From positions 1-23,414 of the forward strand of contig USCV01000023.1 in assembly GCA_900553225.1 (NCBI GenBank): DNA of 23,414 nt. The letters are read 5' to 3'. This DNA comes from an uncultured Clostridium sp. (lineage in GTDB: Bacteria; Bacillota; Clostridia; TANB77; CAG-508). The position numbers and the translations under genes were made by a program. The first letter of the stretch is position 1. Each line of letters opens with the position of its first letter. This document shows positions 1 through 8,801 of the stretch, piece after piece. Under the pieces are notes generated by a model. It ran no database searches. It was not told the origin of the DNA and saw nothing but the letters and a program-made list of their open reading frames with translations.

Positions 1-84
1 ATTTTTTTGCAAGAGCTTTTCTCATTTTATGTAAATTTTGTCTTTTTTATTATTACTTTTTTATAAAATCCCCTCATTTATTAA

Positions 85-1455
85 TTACATTTTATTTTTA
101 ATTTCCTCTAATGCTCTTTTTGCAAGCATTTCGTACCTTAATTTCTTATCTCTAATTTTCTCATCTAAACTTGGCAGAATTCCAAAATTTGCATTCATCG
201 GTTGGAAATTTTTGTTTTTTGTACTAATATACTTTGATATAGCACCTATCATTGTTATTTCTGAAAATATTATTCTTTCTTCCTTATTATTAAATTGATT
301 TATCGCATTTAAGCTTGCTACCATTCCTGAACTTATTGACTCTACATAGCCTTCAACTCCAGATATTTGCCCTGCAAAATATATATTTGTATTTTCTTTT
401 AATCTGTAAGTTTCATCTAAAAGTTCTGGTGAATTAATGTATGTATTTCTATGCATAACTCCATATTTTGCAAATTCTGCATTTTCAAGTCCTGGAATTA
501 AACTAAATACTCTTTTTTGCTCACCAAATTTTAAATTTGTTTGAAATCCAACTAAATTAAATAAGTTGCCCTCTTTATTATCTTGTCTTAATTGTACTAT
601 TGCATATGGTCTTTTACCAATTCTTGGATCTGTAAACCCTACTGGCTTTAATGGTCCATATCTTAATGTATCTAATCCTCTTTTAGCCATTATCTCGATT
701 GGCATACATCCTTCAAAAATTTCTCTTTTCTCAAATTCATGTAATTCTACTACTTCTGCATTTATAAGTTCATTGCAAAAAATCTCATATTCTTCTTTAT
801 TCATTGGAAGATTTATATAATTTTCTTCTTTTACATCTTTTCTTCTTTCTTTCCACTCTTCGATGGATTCATCAAGACTTCTTTCTTGGCTATATCTGTC
901 ACCCCAAAATGCAATATTCATATTTATAGATTCTTTTTCAATTATTGGAGCTGCAGCATCATAGAAAAATAGCTTGTTTGTTCCTGTTAAATCTGAAATC
1001 TGTTTTGCAAGCGAATCTGATGTTAATGGCCCAGTTGCAATAATTACAATGCCATCTTTTGAAATTTCCTCTAATGAAATATCCGTTCCAATCTCTTTTC
1101 TTATAATTTCTATATTAGGCATTTTTTCTAATTCACTTGTAACTTGTTTAGAAAACTCTTCTCTATCAACCGCTAATGCTTGTCCTGCAGGTACGCTAGT
1201 TTTATCTGCAATTTTTATTAATAATGAATCTAGTCTTCTTAATTCTTCTTTAAGTAAGCCACAGGCATTTGTGATTAAATTAGACTTAAATGAATTACTA
1301 CATACAATTTCAGCTAAATTTTCATTTGAATGGGCACCAGAAAATTTCTCCGGTTTCATTTCGTATAATTTAACATTAATTCCTCTTTTAGCAATTTGGT
1401 ATGCAGCCTCTGAACCAGCAAGCCCTCCTCCAATAATAGTTATAAAATTATTCAT
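85..1455 (-). CDS. trmFO: TrmFO, folate/FAD-dependent tRNA (uracil-54-C5) methyltransferase
   Basis: Makes ribothymidine at position 54 of the tRNA T-loop in the cytoplasm, using methylenetetrahydrofolate and FADH2. The 456-residue protein opens with an FAD-binding Rossmann glycine motif (IIGGGLAGSEAA, residues 7-18). It has the two family cysteines, C52 in EIVCSNSF and C250 in FEGCMPIEIMAKRG, followed by the conserved RYGPLKPVG segment. It is about 20 residues longer than the usual ~435. The extra length is a charged insert around residues 185-212, before the YINLPMNKEEYE segment. The ATG at 1455 fits the family N-terminus but has no close Shine-Dalgarno; see the leader entry. topA and trmFO are often near neighbours in Firmicutes; here three other genes lie between them. 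No in-frame CGG codon is present. Identification is firm; the insert is my reading against remembered family length. Confidence 0.96.
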   Translation of the reverse strand: MNNFITIIGGGLAGSEAAYQIAKRGINVKLYEMKPEKFSGAHSNENLAEIVCSNSFKSNLITNACGLLKEELRRLDSLLIKIADKTSVPAGQALAVDREEFSKQVTSELEKMPNIEIIRKEIGTDISLEEISKDGIVIIATGPLTSDSLAKQISDLTGTNKLFFYDAAAPIIEKESINMNIAFWGDRYSQERSLDESIEEWKERRKDVKEENYINLPMNKEEYEIFCNELINAEVVELHEFEKREIFEGCMPIEIMAKRGLDTLRYGPLKPVGFTDPRIGKRPYAIVQLRQDNKEGNLFNLVGFQTNLKFGEQKRVFSLIPGLENAEFAKYGVMHRNTYINSPELLDETYRLKENTNIYFAGQISGVEGYVESISSGMVASLNAINQFNNKEERIIFSEITMIGAISKYISTKNKNFQPMNANFGILPSLDEKIRDKKLRYEMLAKRALEEIKNKM

Positions 1456-1465
1456 ATTTCTAATT

Positions 1466-1507
1466 TGTGCAATTTAAAATTATCTATTTTTGCACATTCT
1501 CCCTTCC
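1466..1507 (-). promoter_or_regulatory. trmFO leader: strong SD, 5-codon mini-ORF and bridging hairpin
   Basis: A strong Shine-Dalgarno (GGAAGGGAG, 1499-1507) lies ~44 bases before the trmFO ATG. It directly precedes a five-codon reading frame (ATG at 1497 to TAA at 1480, M-C-K-N-R). A perfect 7-bp inverted repeat, TGTGCAA/TTGCACA (1490-1496 with 1466-1472), starts just after the SD. If folded, the hairpin would bring the SD to about 12 bases from the trmFO start. Either a structure-bridged ribosome binding site or a mini-leader is possible. This is inference from sequence only. Confidence 0.35.
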
Positions 1508-1544
1508 ATAAATATCAAATAAGAAATCTATATAATAATGGACT

Positions 1545-4500
1545 CTATCTAAATAAATCCATAATTTCATCTTTTGAAAGTTTACTAATAAAAGTCTCAC
1601 TTGTAGAAAGCATATTGTCCATAAGCTTTGCTTTTTTTTGTTGAAGCTCGTAAATTCTTTCTTCTATTGAATTTTTAGTTATAAGCTTGTAAACTTGAAC
1701 ATTCTTTTTTTGTCCAATTCTATATGTTCTATCTGTCGCTTGGTTTTCTGCTGATAAATTCCACCATGGATCATAATGAATAACCATATCAGCACCAGTT
1801 AAATTCAAACCAGTTCCGTCCAGCTTTTAAAGAAATTAAAAATACTTTAATATCAGCATTTTGATTGAAATTATCAACCATTTCAATTCTATCTCCAATT
1901 TTTGTTTTACCAGTTAGCTTAAAATATTTAATATTTTCTTTTTTTAGTTCATTTTCAATAAGTTCAAACATTGATGTGTATCCAGAAAAAAGTAATATTT
2001 TATGACCACTTTCAATTGCGTCTTTTAAAATTTCAATACACTGTTCAAGCTTACTGCTTTTTCCCTTATAATTTTCTATAAATAGACTTGGATGACAACA
2101 AATTTGTCTAAGCCTCATAAGTAACGCTAAAATCTTTATTTGACTTTTTTCAAATCCATTAGAACTAATTTCAAATAAAGCTTCTTGTTTTGCTTGTGCA
2201 AGATAAGATAAATAAATATCTAACTGTTCGTCTTGCATTTCATTATTTAAAACAGAAATAGTTTTATCTGGAAGCTCTGTTAAAACTTCTTTTTTAGTTC
2301 TTCTTAAAACAAATGGGCTAATTAACATTTTAAGTCTATTGGTAGCTTCAATATCTTCTTGTTTCATAATAGGTGTTTCATATAATTCTTTAAATTTTCT
2401 ATATGAAAACAAATATCCTGGCATAATAAAATCAAAAATCGACCATAATTCTGATAATGAATTTTCAATTGGAGTACCAGTTAACGCATATTTAGTATTT
2501 GCATTTATTTCTTTAATTGCTTTTGCATTTTGTGTATTATTATTTTTAATATATTGAGCTTCATCAGCAATAATATATTTAAATTCGTAATTTTTTTCTT
2601 TGTACTTATCTATATCTCTTTTTAAGGAATCATAAGAAGTAATAATTAAATCATATTGTAAAATACTATTTATTTGTTTTATTCTTTCTTCTGAATTTCC
2701 ATGAACAACTAAAACATTTAGATTACTTGTGAATTTTTGTGCTTCGTTTCTCCAGTTTATAGTAAGTGAACTCGGACATACCACTATACTTGGCTTTGTA
2801 TTGTTGTTTTTTTCTTTGTAAGATTGAATAATTGCTAACATTTGAATAGTTTTTCCAAGTCCCATATCATCTGCTAAAATACCACCTAAGCCGTAATCTT
2901 CTAAGCACTTTAACCAATTATATCCAGTTTTTTGATATGCTCTTAAAGATGCATTTAAATTTTTAGGCAATTCTTTTTCAGTTTCAAATTCTTTATCTCC
3001 AATTTTGGTTACAAGATCTCTGTATCTTGAATCTTTTGAAATAGAGTCAACATTTACCTTTTTTAGTAGTTCATCAAGATATAAACCTCTATACATTGGA
3101 ATATTTACTGTTCCCGCTTCTAATTCTTCATAAGTTATATTCATTCCGCTTAGACACATTTTCTAAGAACTGTAATGTATCATTATTCTCATTTAGTTCA
3201 ATAAAGCTTCCATCTTTTAATCTATGAAATTTCTTTTTAAGCTTATATTTTTCCATGATTTTTTTTATTTCTGAAGCTTCAAAATCAATACTATTTAAGT
3301 TTATTTGCAATAAATTATTTTCTATACGTACACCCAAATTTGAAATTTTTGGTTGCCTAATTTCCTTACTTTTAAATTGTTCTGTTGCAAAAACTTCAAA
3401 TTCCCTCATATAATCTTCTATCTCGTTTGTTAAAAAATAATATATTTTTTCTTCATTTACTAAAATTAATCTAGCATTTGCTACATCAAGCATAAAACCT
3501 GTTCTTCTAAATTTATCTAAAGTTTCAGCTTCTTTTAATGTATCTCTTGCTATATCAGGATTCTTTGCTAATAGAGGGTTGAATTCTGTATCATCATAGC
3601 AAAACTTAACCTCTGCCGTAATATAATTGTTTTTATCATAATCTAAATATACTTTTGTATATAGTTCTTTTGGCATATATTTTTCTATTTCTTCATCTTG
3701 TATTTTATCCATTTTTATATTATTTTTAATTTTAGGTATAACCATTGAAAATAGTTCTGAAAGATCACTTTTTCTAAATTCAATTTCATTTACAAAGTTT
3801 GTTCTAAATACTTCTAATAGTTTAATTATTGTTTTTTCATAATCTTTGCTACATCTATATAATTCATTACCATATAAGATATATGAATTCTTTTTTCCTT
3901 TAAAAATTTTATATTCATATATATCTATATTTGGACTTATTTTATAATTATCTTTATCTACTTCTTCAATATTAAATGATATCTCAGGTTTATCATCTAC
4001 AAATGTTACTTGTTTTTCTCCCATATCACTTTGTACTAAAATTTGTTTGCCCTTCATAATTTCAAATAAATCGTCTAATCCTGTATTCGATATACTAATT
4101 GAATTTTCATTTAACATTCTTCCATAATATCCATAATGACTTGCTGTTTCGTTTGCATATTTTATAATTTCGGCATATTTTAGTATATAATCTAAAAGCG
4201 GTTTTGATGCTTCTTCAAATGCTTCTCTTGTATGAACAAATTCAAGCTTATTCCCATATTTGTGCTCACTTTCATTTAGCATATTCTCAAAAAACTCTGG
4301 AAAGCTTTTTAATTTATACATTTGTGTTTCACCAATTTTTATTTCCATTTTAAGTTTACTTTGAAATCTATCCATTATAATTATTGGAATTAATTTAACA
4401 TTATGTAAGTGATTTTTTTGTTTATTATCTTCAGATTCCTCTAAAAAAACGTTTATTAATTGCTTAAAATTATGATTTTGTTCTTGAATTTTATTTTTAC

Positions 4501-4864
4501 TATTTACTAAATTTGCATTTTTATTTTTTTCTTCAATTCCAGCAAATATTCTTACATATTCAGGATTTCTTGCAAATTCCATTATTGTAGCTAGTATGTG
4601 TTTACATGTTCCTAAATGCGATTCATAGTCTGGACAAGTACAACTTATATTTTCAATTTCATTATCTTTAACTTTTATATATACTTCATATATACTGCTA
4701 CTATTACCTTTTACTTTTGACTTTAACTCAAAATTACAACTATTTTCATATATTACTTTCGTAATATTAACCTTTTTGCTTTTTACATATTCTTCTGCTT
4801 TTTGCTTTCTATCTTTTCCTGCATCTTCACATAGTTCTTCTAAAAGGTCTGGATCTATTATCAT
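1545..4864 (-). CDS. SWIM zinc-finger / SNF2-family helicase, read through two +1 CGG shifts
   Basis: A Swi2/Snf2-type ATP-dependent DNA translocase. The gene occupies three frames that join at two CGG codons (3146-3148 and 1816-1818). Skipping one base at each gives a protein of 1105 residues, a normal length for the clostridial family. In order it has a SWIM zinc finger (C75, C77, C87, H89), a SNF2-associated middle region, Walker A DMGLGKT (~666-672), Walker B-like DEAQ (~767-770), LTGTPIENSLSELW, LRRTKKEV, then motif V KAG-G-TGLNLTGAD, which spans the second shift, and motif VI DRTYRIGQ (~1044-1051). Apart from the two CGG sites there is no stop or frame break, and there is no other in-frame CGG. 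Start: ATG at 4864 behind GGGGGAT. The precise substrate is unknown; this family often sits in accessory or genome-maintenance contexts. It is not treated as a pseudogene because all motifs survive. Confidence 0.88.
1815..1818 (-). other. CGGA +1 recoding site in SNF2 helicase motif V
   Basis: The sense strand reads GCT GGA CGG AAC TGG and stops after nine codons in the zero frame. Dropping the C gives GGA-GGA-ACT-GGT, that is KAGGTGLNLTGAD, the conserved SNF2 motif V. A -2 shift after CGG would add an arginine (KAGRGTG), which does not fit the motif. The glycine encoded is residue 1016 of the joined protein. Confidence 0.85.
3145..3148 (-). other. CGGA +1 recoding site in SNF2 helicase linker
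   Basis: The sense strand reads GTG TCT AAG CGG AAT GAA and meets TGA six codons later in the zero frame. Skipping the C gives AAG-GGA-ATG-AAT and continues into MNITYEELEAGTV and the helicase domain. The residue is number 573 of the joined protein, in a poorly conserved linker, so glycine here cannot be checked against the family. The frame change itself is required to reach the helicase domain. Confidence 0.8.
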
Positions 4865-4897
4865 TTTTATCCCCCATTTATTTTTTTCTAGCTATTT

Positions 4898-4926
4898 ATT
4901 ATAATACATTTAATCTGGATTTACAA
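4898..4926 (-). promoter_or_regulatory. Sigma-A-type promoter of the SNF2 gene
   Basis: On the minus strand TTGTAA (4921-4926) and TATAAT (4898-4903) are separated by 17 bases. The start codon at 4864 follows after ~33 bases, with a GGGGG Shine-Dalgarno. The promoter sits just after the hairpin that ends the protease transcript, so the SNF2 gene is probably its own unit. Confidence 0.7.
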
Positions 4927-4943
4927 GCACTAGATTAATAAAC

Positions 4944-4998
4944 TTAGGGTAATTCCATAAATTACAATAGTTTTTTATAATTTATGAAATCACCCTAA
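4944..4998 (-). terminator. Long 21-bp hairpin after the protease gene
   Basis: Arms 4944-4964 and 4978-4998 pair over 21 bp around a 13-base loop. Two positions differ from perfect. They are G-U wobbles in minus-strand RNA but A-C mismatches in plus-strand RNA, so the stem is complete only in the direction of the genes. It begins ~38 bases after the protease stop. The bases after the stem (GTTTATTAATC) are a weak U-tract, so this may be a terminator or a 3'-protecting stem. Confidence 0.6.
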
Positions 4999-5036
4999 AA
5001 TAAATCATATTATAAATAAATTTATTATTAATTATA

Positions 5037-7202
5037 TTATGTTCCATTTAGTATTAATTTTTTTTCTTGCAATAAATCAATAATGTTAAGTTTTTTATTA
5101 TTATCGAAATCCACTGCTTGCATATCTTCATCCGTTAATCTTTTTCCTGTTAAGATATACTTTTTCATTAACAGTAAATCACTAATTCCAACTTTTCTAT
5201 CTTTATCCAAATCCCCTAATATTGGTATTGTTTTTGTATCTATTGTTTTAATTGCTTTATTTCCAACTTTATCTTGTACAACAATTGATACTAATCCTTG
5301 ATTTACACTAATATTCTTTGTTTTACTTGATAAAAAATTCTTTCCACCATCAAAGCTATATGCTTTAGAATTTAAACCGGAGCCCGAATCTGATGCATTT
5401 AACGTTAGTGTCATAATTCCTTGCTTTCCTTTGGCTAATTGTGCCTTTACAGATACAATATTAGGAGGAGTTACATCAATTTTATCTATAGTTACATTCT
5501 TTACTTCTGACTTATTATCATATTTGTCTCTTACAATTATTGATACAACTTTATTTTTGTCTACATTATATGATTCACTGGCTTGCCAAGTCTTTCCACC
5601 ATCAAAGCTATACGCCCTAGAATGTAGTCCTGATTGTGAATCTGAAGCATGTATTTTAAGTGTTACAGGTTTATTGGTCCATGTTATTGGAATCCCTTCA
5701 ATGTATGGAGCAACACTTGGTGGAGTAATATCTTTGATGTTACTAACTGTAACTGTTATTGAATTGGTTTGTCCTCCATCTATTGCTTTTACCTTTACTT
5801 CTTCTGTTGCATTCCAATTAAATGTTTTTGTCAAAATAGTTTGCGTTGTCCTTACAGTTCCATATGTAACCGGATACGATTCTTTATATGATACATTCCA
5901 TCCATTAGCTTTAGCTTGATTCAATTGTACTCTATCATCTGAAGTAATTGTCACTGTTACTTTTCCTGTTGTTGTATTATTTGGACTAACTGAATAAGTT
6001 AGTTCTGGCTTATCAGTATACTTCTTTGCACTAACTACTCCATCCATCCATTTTTCAACAAGTGCATCATCATATGCTATATAAAAATATCCTTTTTCCC
6101 CCCAATCACTGCCGTATGAATTCATTACTATCCATGCGCCATTATTTTTAGGTTGATTTCCAGGTTTAAAATTTGTTTTTGAATAATTATCATCCCAACC
6201 TACTATTGTTACAGAATGATTACTTTCTACATCTGAATTATTTATGTATAAAGCCTTGTTATTATAGAAATATTTTTCACTTCTTAAATATGTTGATGTA
6301 CGTATACCTCCGCTATTCTTAATATGAGTTTTAATTTTTTTTCTAAATTCTTGAATTTCTTGATTAGACATTTTTGTACTTCCATTATAATATGTAACTG
6401 CTCCATTATTTGAATATTCTTTACGTATATAGGAAAAGTTTATGGCTTTATTTACTTTGATGGTTGGAGTCTTGTTTTCAAAACTTTCCTTGTTTTCCTT
6501 CCAGAATTTATATTCTTTGTTTTCACTATCTGTTCCTATAATAGCACCTTTTGCATGATAGTCAGATGAGTATACTCCTGTGTATTTCATAAAGTCTGAA
6601 AACGTTCCACCACACTTATATGCTGCTTCACCTAGGCTAGAATACTCTCCTTGTTCTATATCTTGCCATCCCCCAAAATACTTATATCTCATATATCCTA
6701 AATGATATTCCGCCAAATTATAGTTAAGTGATTTATTCTTTTGTAAATATGTTTCTAAACATTTTAAACTAGAATATGCCCAGCACCATCCTGAACTACC
6801 TTGATTTTCTACTTTTAAACCTATATAGTCTTTTAAATTATATTTTGCAGGTAGCGAAGATTCTGTTGTATTTGACTCTGCTGCATATTCTACAGCATAA
6901 TTTGAATATAGCTCTTCACCATTATCTATATTTTTATGAATTGCAATAAATTCTTTACGTGGAATATCATATACTTTACTTTTTTCTTTGTCTAACAATT
7001 GTAAATACTTTAAGTATTCAGCGCTATACGGTTTATCTTGATATGGGTCATCACTTTGTTGTTTTATTAGTTCACTTCCTATGTTTATACTTTCTTCTAT
7101 TAAATTAGCCTTTGAAATTGTATTACAACTACATAATATAAGTATAATGGAAATAAAAGTTAGTATTAAATTTCTATTTTGCTTTTTCATATTTTTTTTC
7201 AT
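5037..7202 (-). CDS. Secreted papain-family (C1A) cysteine protease with dockerin
   Basis: A 721-residue exported protease. It has a hydrophobic signal segment (~12-25) ending in LILCSC, which may be a lipobox. The papain core follows: oxyanion Gln134 and catalytic Cys140 in QGSSGWCWAYSS, His329 in NHSVTIVGWDD, and Asn361 in WIVMNSYGSDWG. Beyond the core are a beta-rich segment (~400-490) and two homologous Ig-like repeats, each with a SGLxSxAYSFDGGK motif (~494-575 and ~579-655). The C-terminus (~663-721) is a type I dockerin: two Ca-binding loops (GDLDKDRKVGISDLLLMKKYI and VDFDNNKKLNIIDLLQEKKLI). Dockerins dock onto cohesins, and the upstream neighbour carries a cohesin-like domain. Two ATGs compete for the start: 7202, with AAGGA very close, and 7190. 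No in-frame CGG. Substrate unknown. Confidence 0.9.
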   Translation of the reverse strand: MKKNMKKQNRNLILTFISIILILCSCNTISKANLIEESINIGSELIKQQSDDPYQDKPYSAEYLKYLQLLDKEKSKVYDIPRKEFIAIHKNIDNGEELYSNYAVEYAAESNTTESSLPAKYNLKDYIGLKVENQGSSGWCWAYSSLKCLETYLQKNKSLNYNLAEYHLGYMRYKYFGGWQDIEQGEYSSLGEAAYKCGGTFSDFMKYTGVYSSDYHAKGAIIGTDSENKEYKFWKENKESFENKTPTIKVNKAINFSYIRKEYSNNGAVTYYNGSTKMSNQEIQEFRKKIKTHIKNSGGIRTSTYLRSEKYFYNNKALYINNSDVESNHSVTIVGWDDNYSKTNFKPGNQPKNNGAWIVMNSYGSDWGEKGYFYIAYDDALVEKWMDGVVSAKKYTDKPELTYSVSPNNTTTGKVTVTITSDDRVQLNQAKANGWNVSYKESYPVTYGTVRTTQTILTKTFNWNATEEVKVKAIDGGQTNSITVTVSNIKDITPPSVAPYIEGIPITWTNKPVTLKIHASDSQSGLHSRAYSFDGGKTWQASESYNVDKNKVVSIIVRDKYDNKSEVKNVTIDKIDVTPPNIVSVKAQLAKGKQGIMTLTLNASDSGSGLNSKAYSFDGGKNFLSSKTKNISVNQGLVSIVVQDKVGNKAIKTIDTKTIPILGDLDKDRKVGISDLLLMKKYILTGKRLTDEDMQAVDFDNNKKLNIIDLLQEKKLILNGT

Positions 7203-7560
7203 AATTCCTTAATATCTCCAATTTCAGTTTTAAATATTAATCTATGCTACTTACTGATTTTTTCTTTTTTGCATAATATTTCTTACCTATTATATAACTA
7301 CAAATTTGTTGTAATATCAATATGTTTACTTTTGCGGCTTTATTCTCAACTATGTTTTAGTATACGGATTTAATGAACTGATGCTTTTTTACATTTATAT
7401 TACATTTTTATGCTTTTTCATACATAATTTATCTACTTTTTCTGAATTATATTACGGAAAGCACTGTTTACAGTTAAAAAATTTAAATGTATAATTTTCA
7501 ATTTATTACTGTTAGTTCTGTATCTCATCTTTTAAATTCCCTCTTCTATTTTTTAAGATA
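7203..7560. other. ~360-base gap before the protease gene
   Basis: The gap lies between the cohesin-gene terminator and the protease start. A possible minus-strand promoter has TTGATA (7315-7320) and TATATA/TATAAT (7289-7296), with imperfect spacing of 18-20. Between the two boxes is a perfect palindrome ACAAATTTGT (7300-7309) that could be an operator. A 31-codon reading frame (7433-7528, minus; AGAGGG upstream of its ATG) has no recognisable similarity and may be chance. No RNA gene or repeat was recognised. Confidence 0.4.
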
Positions 7561-7563
7561 AAC

Positions 7564-7608
7564 AAAAACCAATGGATTTAAGCAATCATTTTTTGCTTTT
7601 TCCATTGG
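7564..7608 (-). terminator. Rho-independent terminator of the cohesin-like gene
   Basis: On the minus strand CCAATGGA (7601-7608) pairs with TCCATTGG (7569-7576). An inner AGCAA/TTGCT stem and an A-rich bulge lie inside, and the stem is followed by TTTTTGTTT (7561-7568). It starts 20 bases after the stop codon at 7628. This is the clearest intrinsic terminator in the window. Confidence 0.85.
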
Positions 7609-7627
7609 CTATATTTCTTCTTATTTA

Positions 7628-8635
7628 TTATTTTATCTCTTTATATCTTTTATAACCTAAAAATGAAAATACTAATACTACACTTGCTATTATAACTGGT
7701 ATTATAATTTCTTGTGTTCCTGTTTGTGGAATTTTATTACCAGCTTGTGATTTGTCACTATTTAATTTATCAGTATTATCTGTTGTTTGAGTACCGTTAT
7801 TGTCATTTTTCTTATCTTCATCAGATTTTATATTTGTATTATCTTTATTATTATCATTCTGATCATCTTTTTTATTATCGTCTATTGTTTGATTTGAGTC
7901 GTTCTTTTTATTAACGATTATTTCCTGCTCTGTTGTTTTTGTTATATTGCCCTCAGTATATGTTATTGTAATTTTTGAATCTGATGCCAATAAATTACCT
8001 TCTGGAGTATATGTATAATCTGTTACCTCTTTTGAAGATCCATCACTATATTTTGCTGTTATTTTCATTCCAGTTTTATCAAATTTTTCATCTTCTGTAT
8101 ATGTTATTTTAGTTGGTTTTTCTGATACTTCAATACCTGCTAATGTTTTTTCTTCTACTGCTTCTTCGGTTACAGTTAGTTTTAAAGATGTACAGCTACC
8201 ATTTACTTGTTCAACACCATCATCAGTATCGGTATAACATGCACCTAATATATTTTCTAATTTTATTTCAGTTTCTTCGTTTAGTTTTGCATCATCCTTT
8301 ACTTTTAATGATATTACTTTTGTTACAGTTCCCTTTTTAAATACTGTAAGTTCTGTATCAGACCCTGAAACTAATACAACTCCATTATTACTTATATCTA
8401 CACCTTCAAATATTGATTCATCGAATACAAGGTTAGCCATATAACCGCCTAAATTCTCAACACTTACACTATCTAGTACAACATTTATTTTTATTGTATC
8501 TCCTCTTTGCACATTTGTTTTGCCACTATCTAGTCCTAACTTTAAATTGAATTTTTCATCTGCTCCATAAACAACTGTACTAGCTAATAATAAAAATAAT
8601 ACTAGCATTATACTTAATATTTTTATTTTTCTCAT
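7628..8635 (-). CDS. Sortase-anchored surface protein with cohesin-like and Ig-like domains
   Basis: A 335-residue exported wall protein. A signal peptide (residues ~1-24, cleavage after VVYG) precedes a cohesin-like beta-sandwich (~27-156). The cohesin features are NVQRGDTIKINVVLDSV, then ENLGGYMANLVFDESIFEGVDI and an ILGACYTD strand. A bacterial Ig-like (Big_3-type) domain spans ~165-242 (KPTKITYTEDEKFDKTGMKI). A low-complexity Asp/Asn/Lys linker (~243-300) spans the wall. The C-terminus is a sorting signal: IPQTG (302-306), a hydrophobic helix and a KRYKEIK tail. The start at 8635 is chosen because AAAGGAGG precedes that ATG; an upstream ATG at 8656 has none. The neighbour downstream is a dockerin protease. 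That suggests, as inference, that this protein holds the protease on the cell surface. The cohesin call rests on pattern, not on a profile search. Confidence 0.75.
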   Translation of the reverse strand: MRKIKILSIMLVLFLLLASTVVYGADEKFNLKLGLDSGKTNVQRGDTIKINVVLDSVSVENLGGYMANLVFDESIFEGVDISNNGVVLVSGSDTELTVFKKGTVTKVISLKVKDDAKLNEETEIKLENILGACYTDTDDGVEQVNGSCTSLKLTVTEEAVEEKTLAGIEVSEKPTKITYTEDEKFDKTGMKITAKYSDGSSKEVTDYTYTPEGNLLASDSKITITYTEGNITKTTEQEIIVNKKNDSNQTIDDNKKDDQNDNNKDNTNIKSDEDKKNDNNGTQTTDNTDKLNSDKSQAGNKIPQTGTQEIIIPVIIASVVLVFSFLGYKRYKEIK

Positions 8636-8666
8636 TATTATCCTCCTTTGTGACATTTATAGATTT

Positions 8667-8695
8667 ATTATTGCATTTTTTTGTTTAAATTTCAA
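8667..8695 (-). promoter_or_regulatory. Probable sigma-A promoter of the cohesin-like gene
   Basis: TTGAAA (8690-8695) and AATAAT (8667-8672) lie 17 bases apart on the minus strand, ~32 bases before the ATG at 8635. They are embedded in AT-rich DNA, so the match is moderate. A near-perfect CAATAG/CTATTG inverted repeat overlaps the upstream side. Confidence 0.5.
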
Positions 8696-8801
8696 TAGTG
8701 TTATCCTATTGGAATATTACAATAAGCTTATTTTTCTTACTGTTTCATCTGTTTTAGGCTTCTTTACAATTATATTACATTTTTAATAACCTGTATTTAT
8801 A

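Noticed and set aside
1..25. Start of a further gene after trmFO (ATG at 25, minus)
   Set aside because: Only eight codons are visible (MRKALAKK) and there is no clear Shine-Dalgarno.
7433..7528. 31-codon small gene in the gap before the protease
   Set aside because: It has a passable SD but no signature, and a frame this short is expected by chance; noted only in the gap entry.
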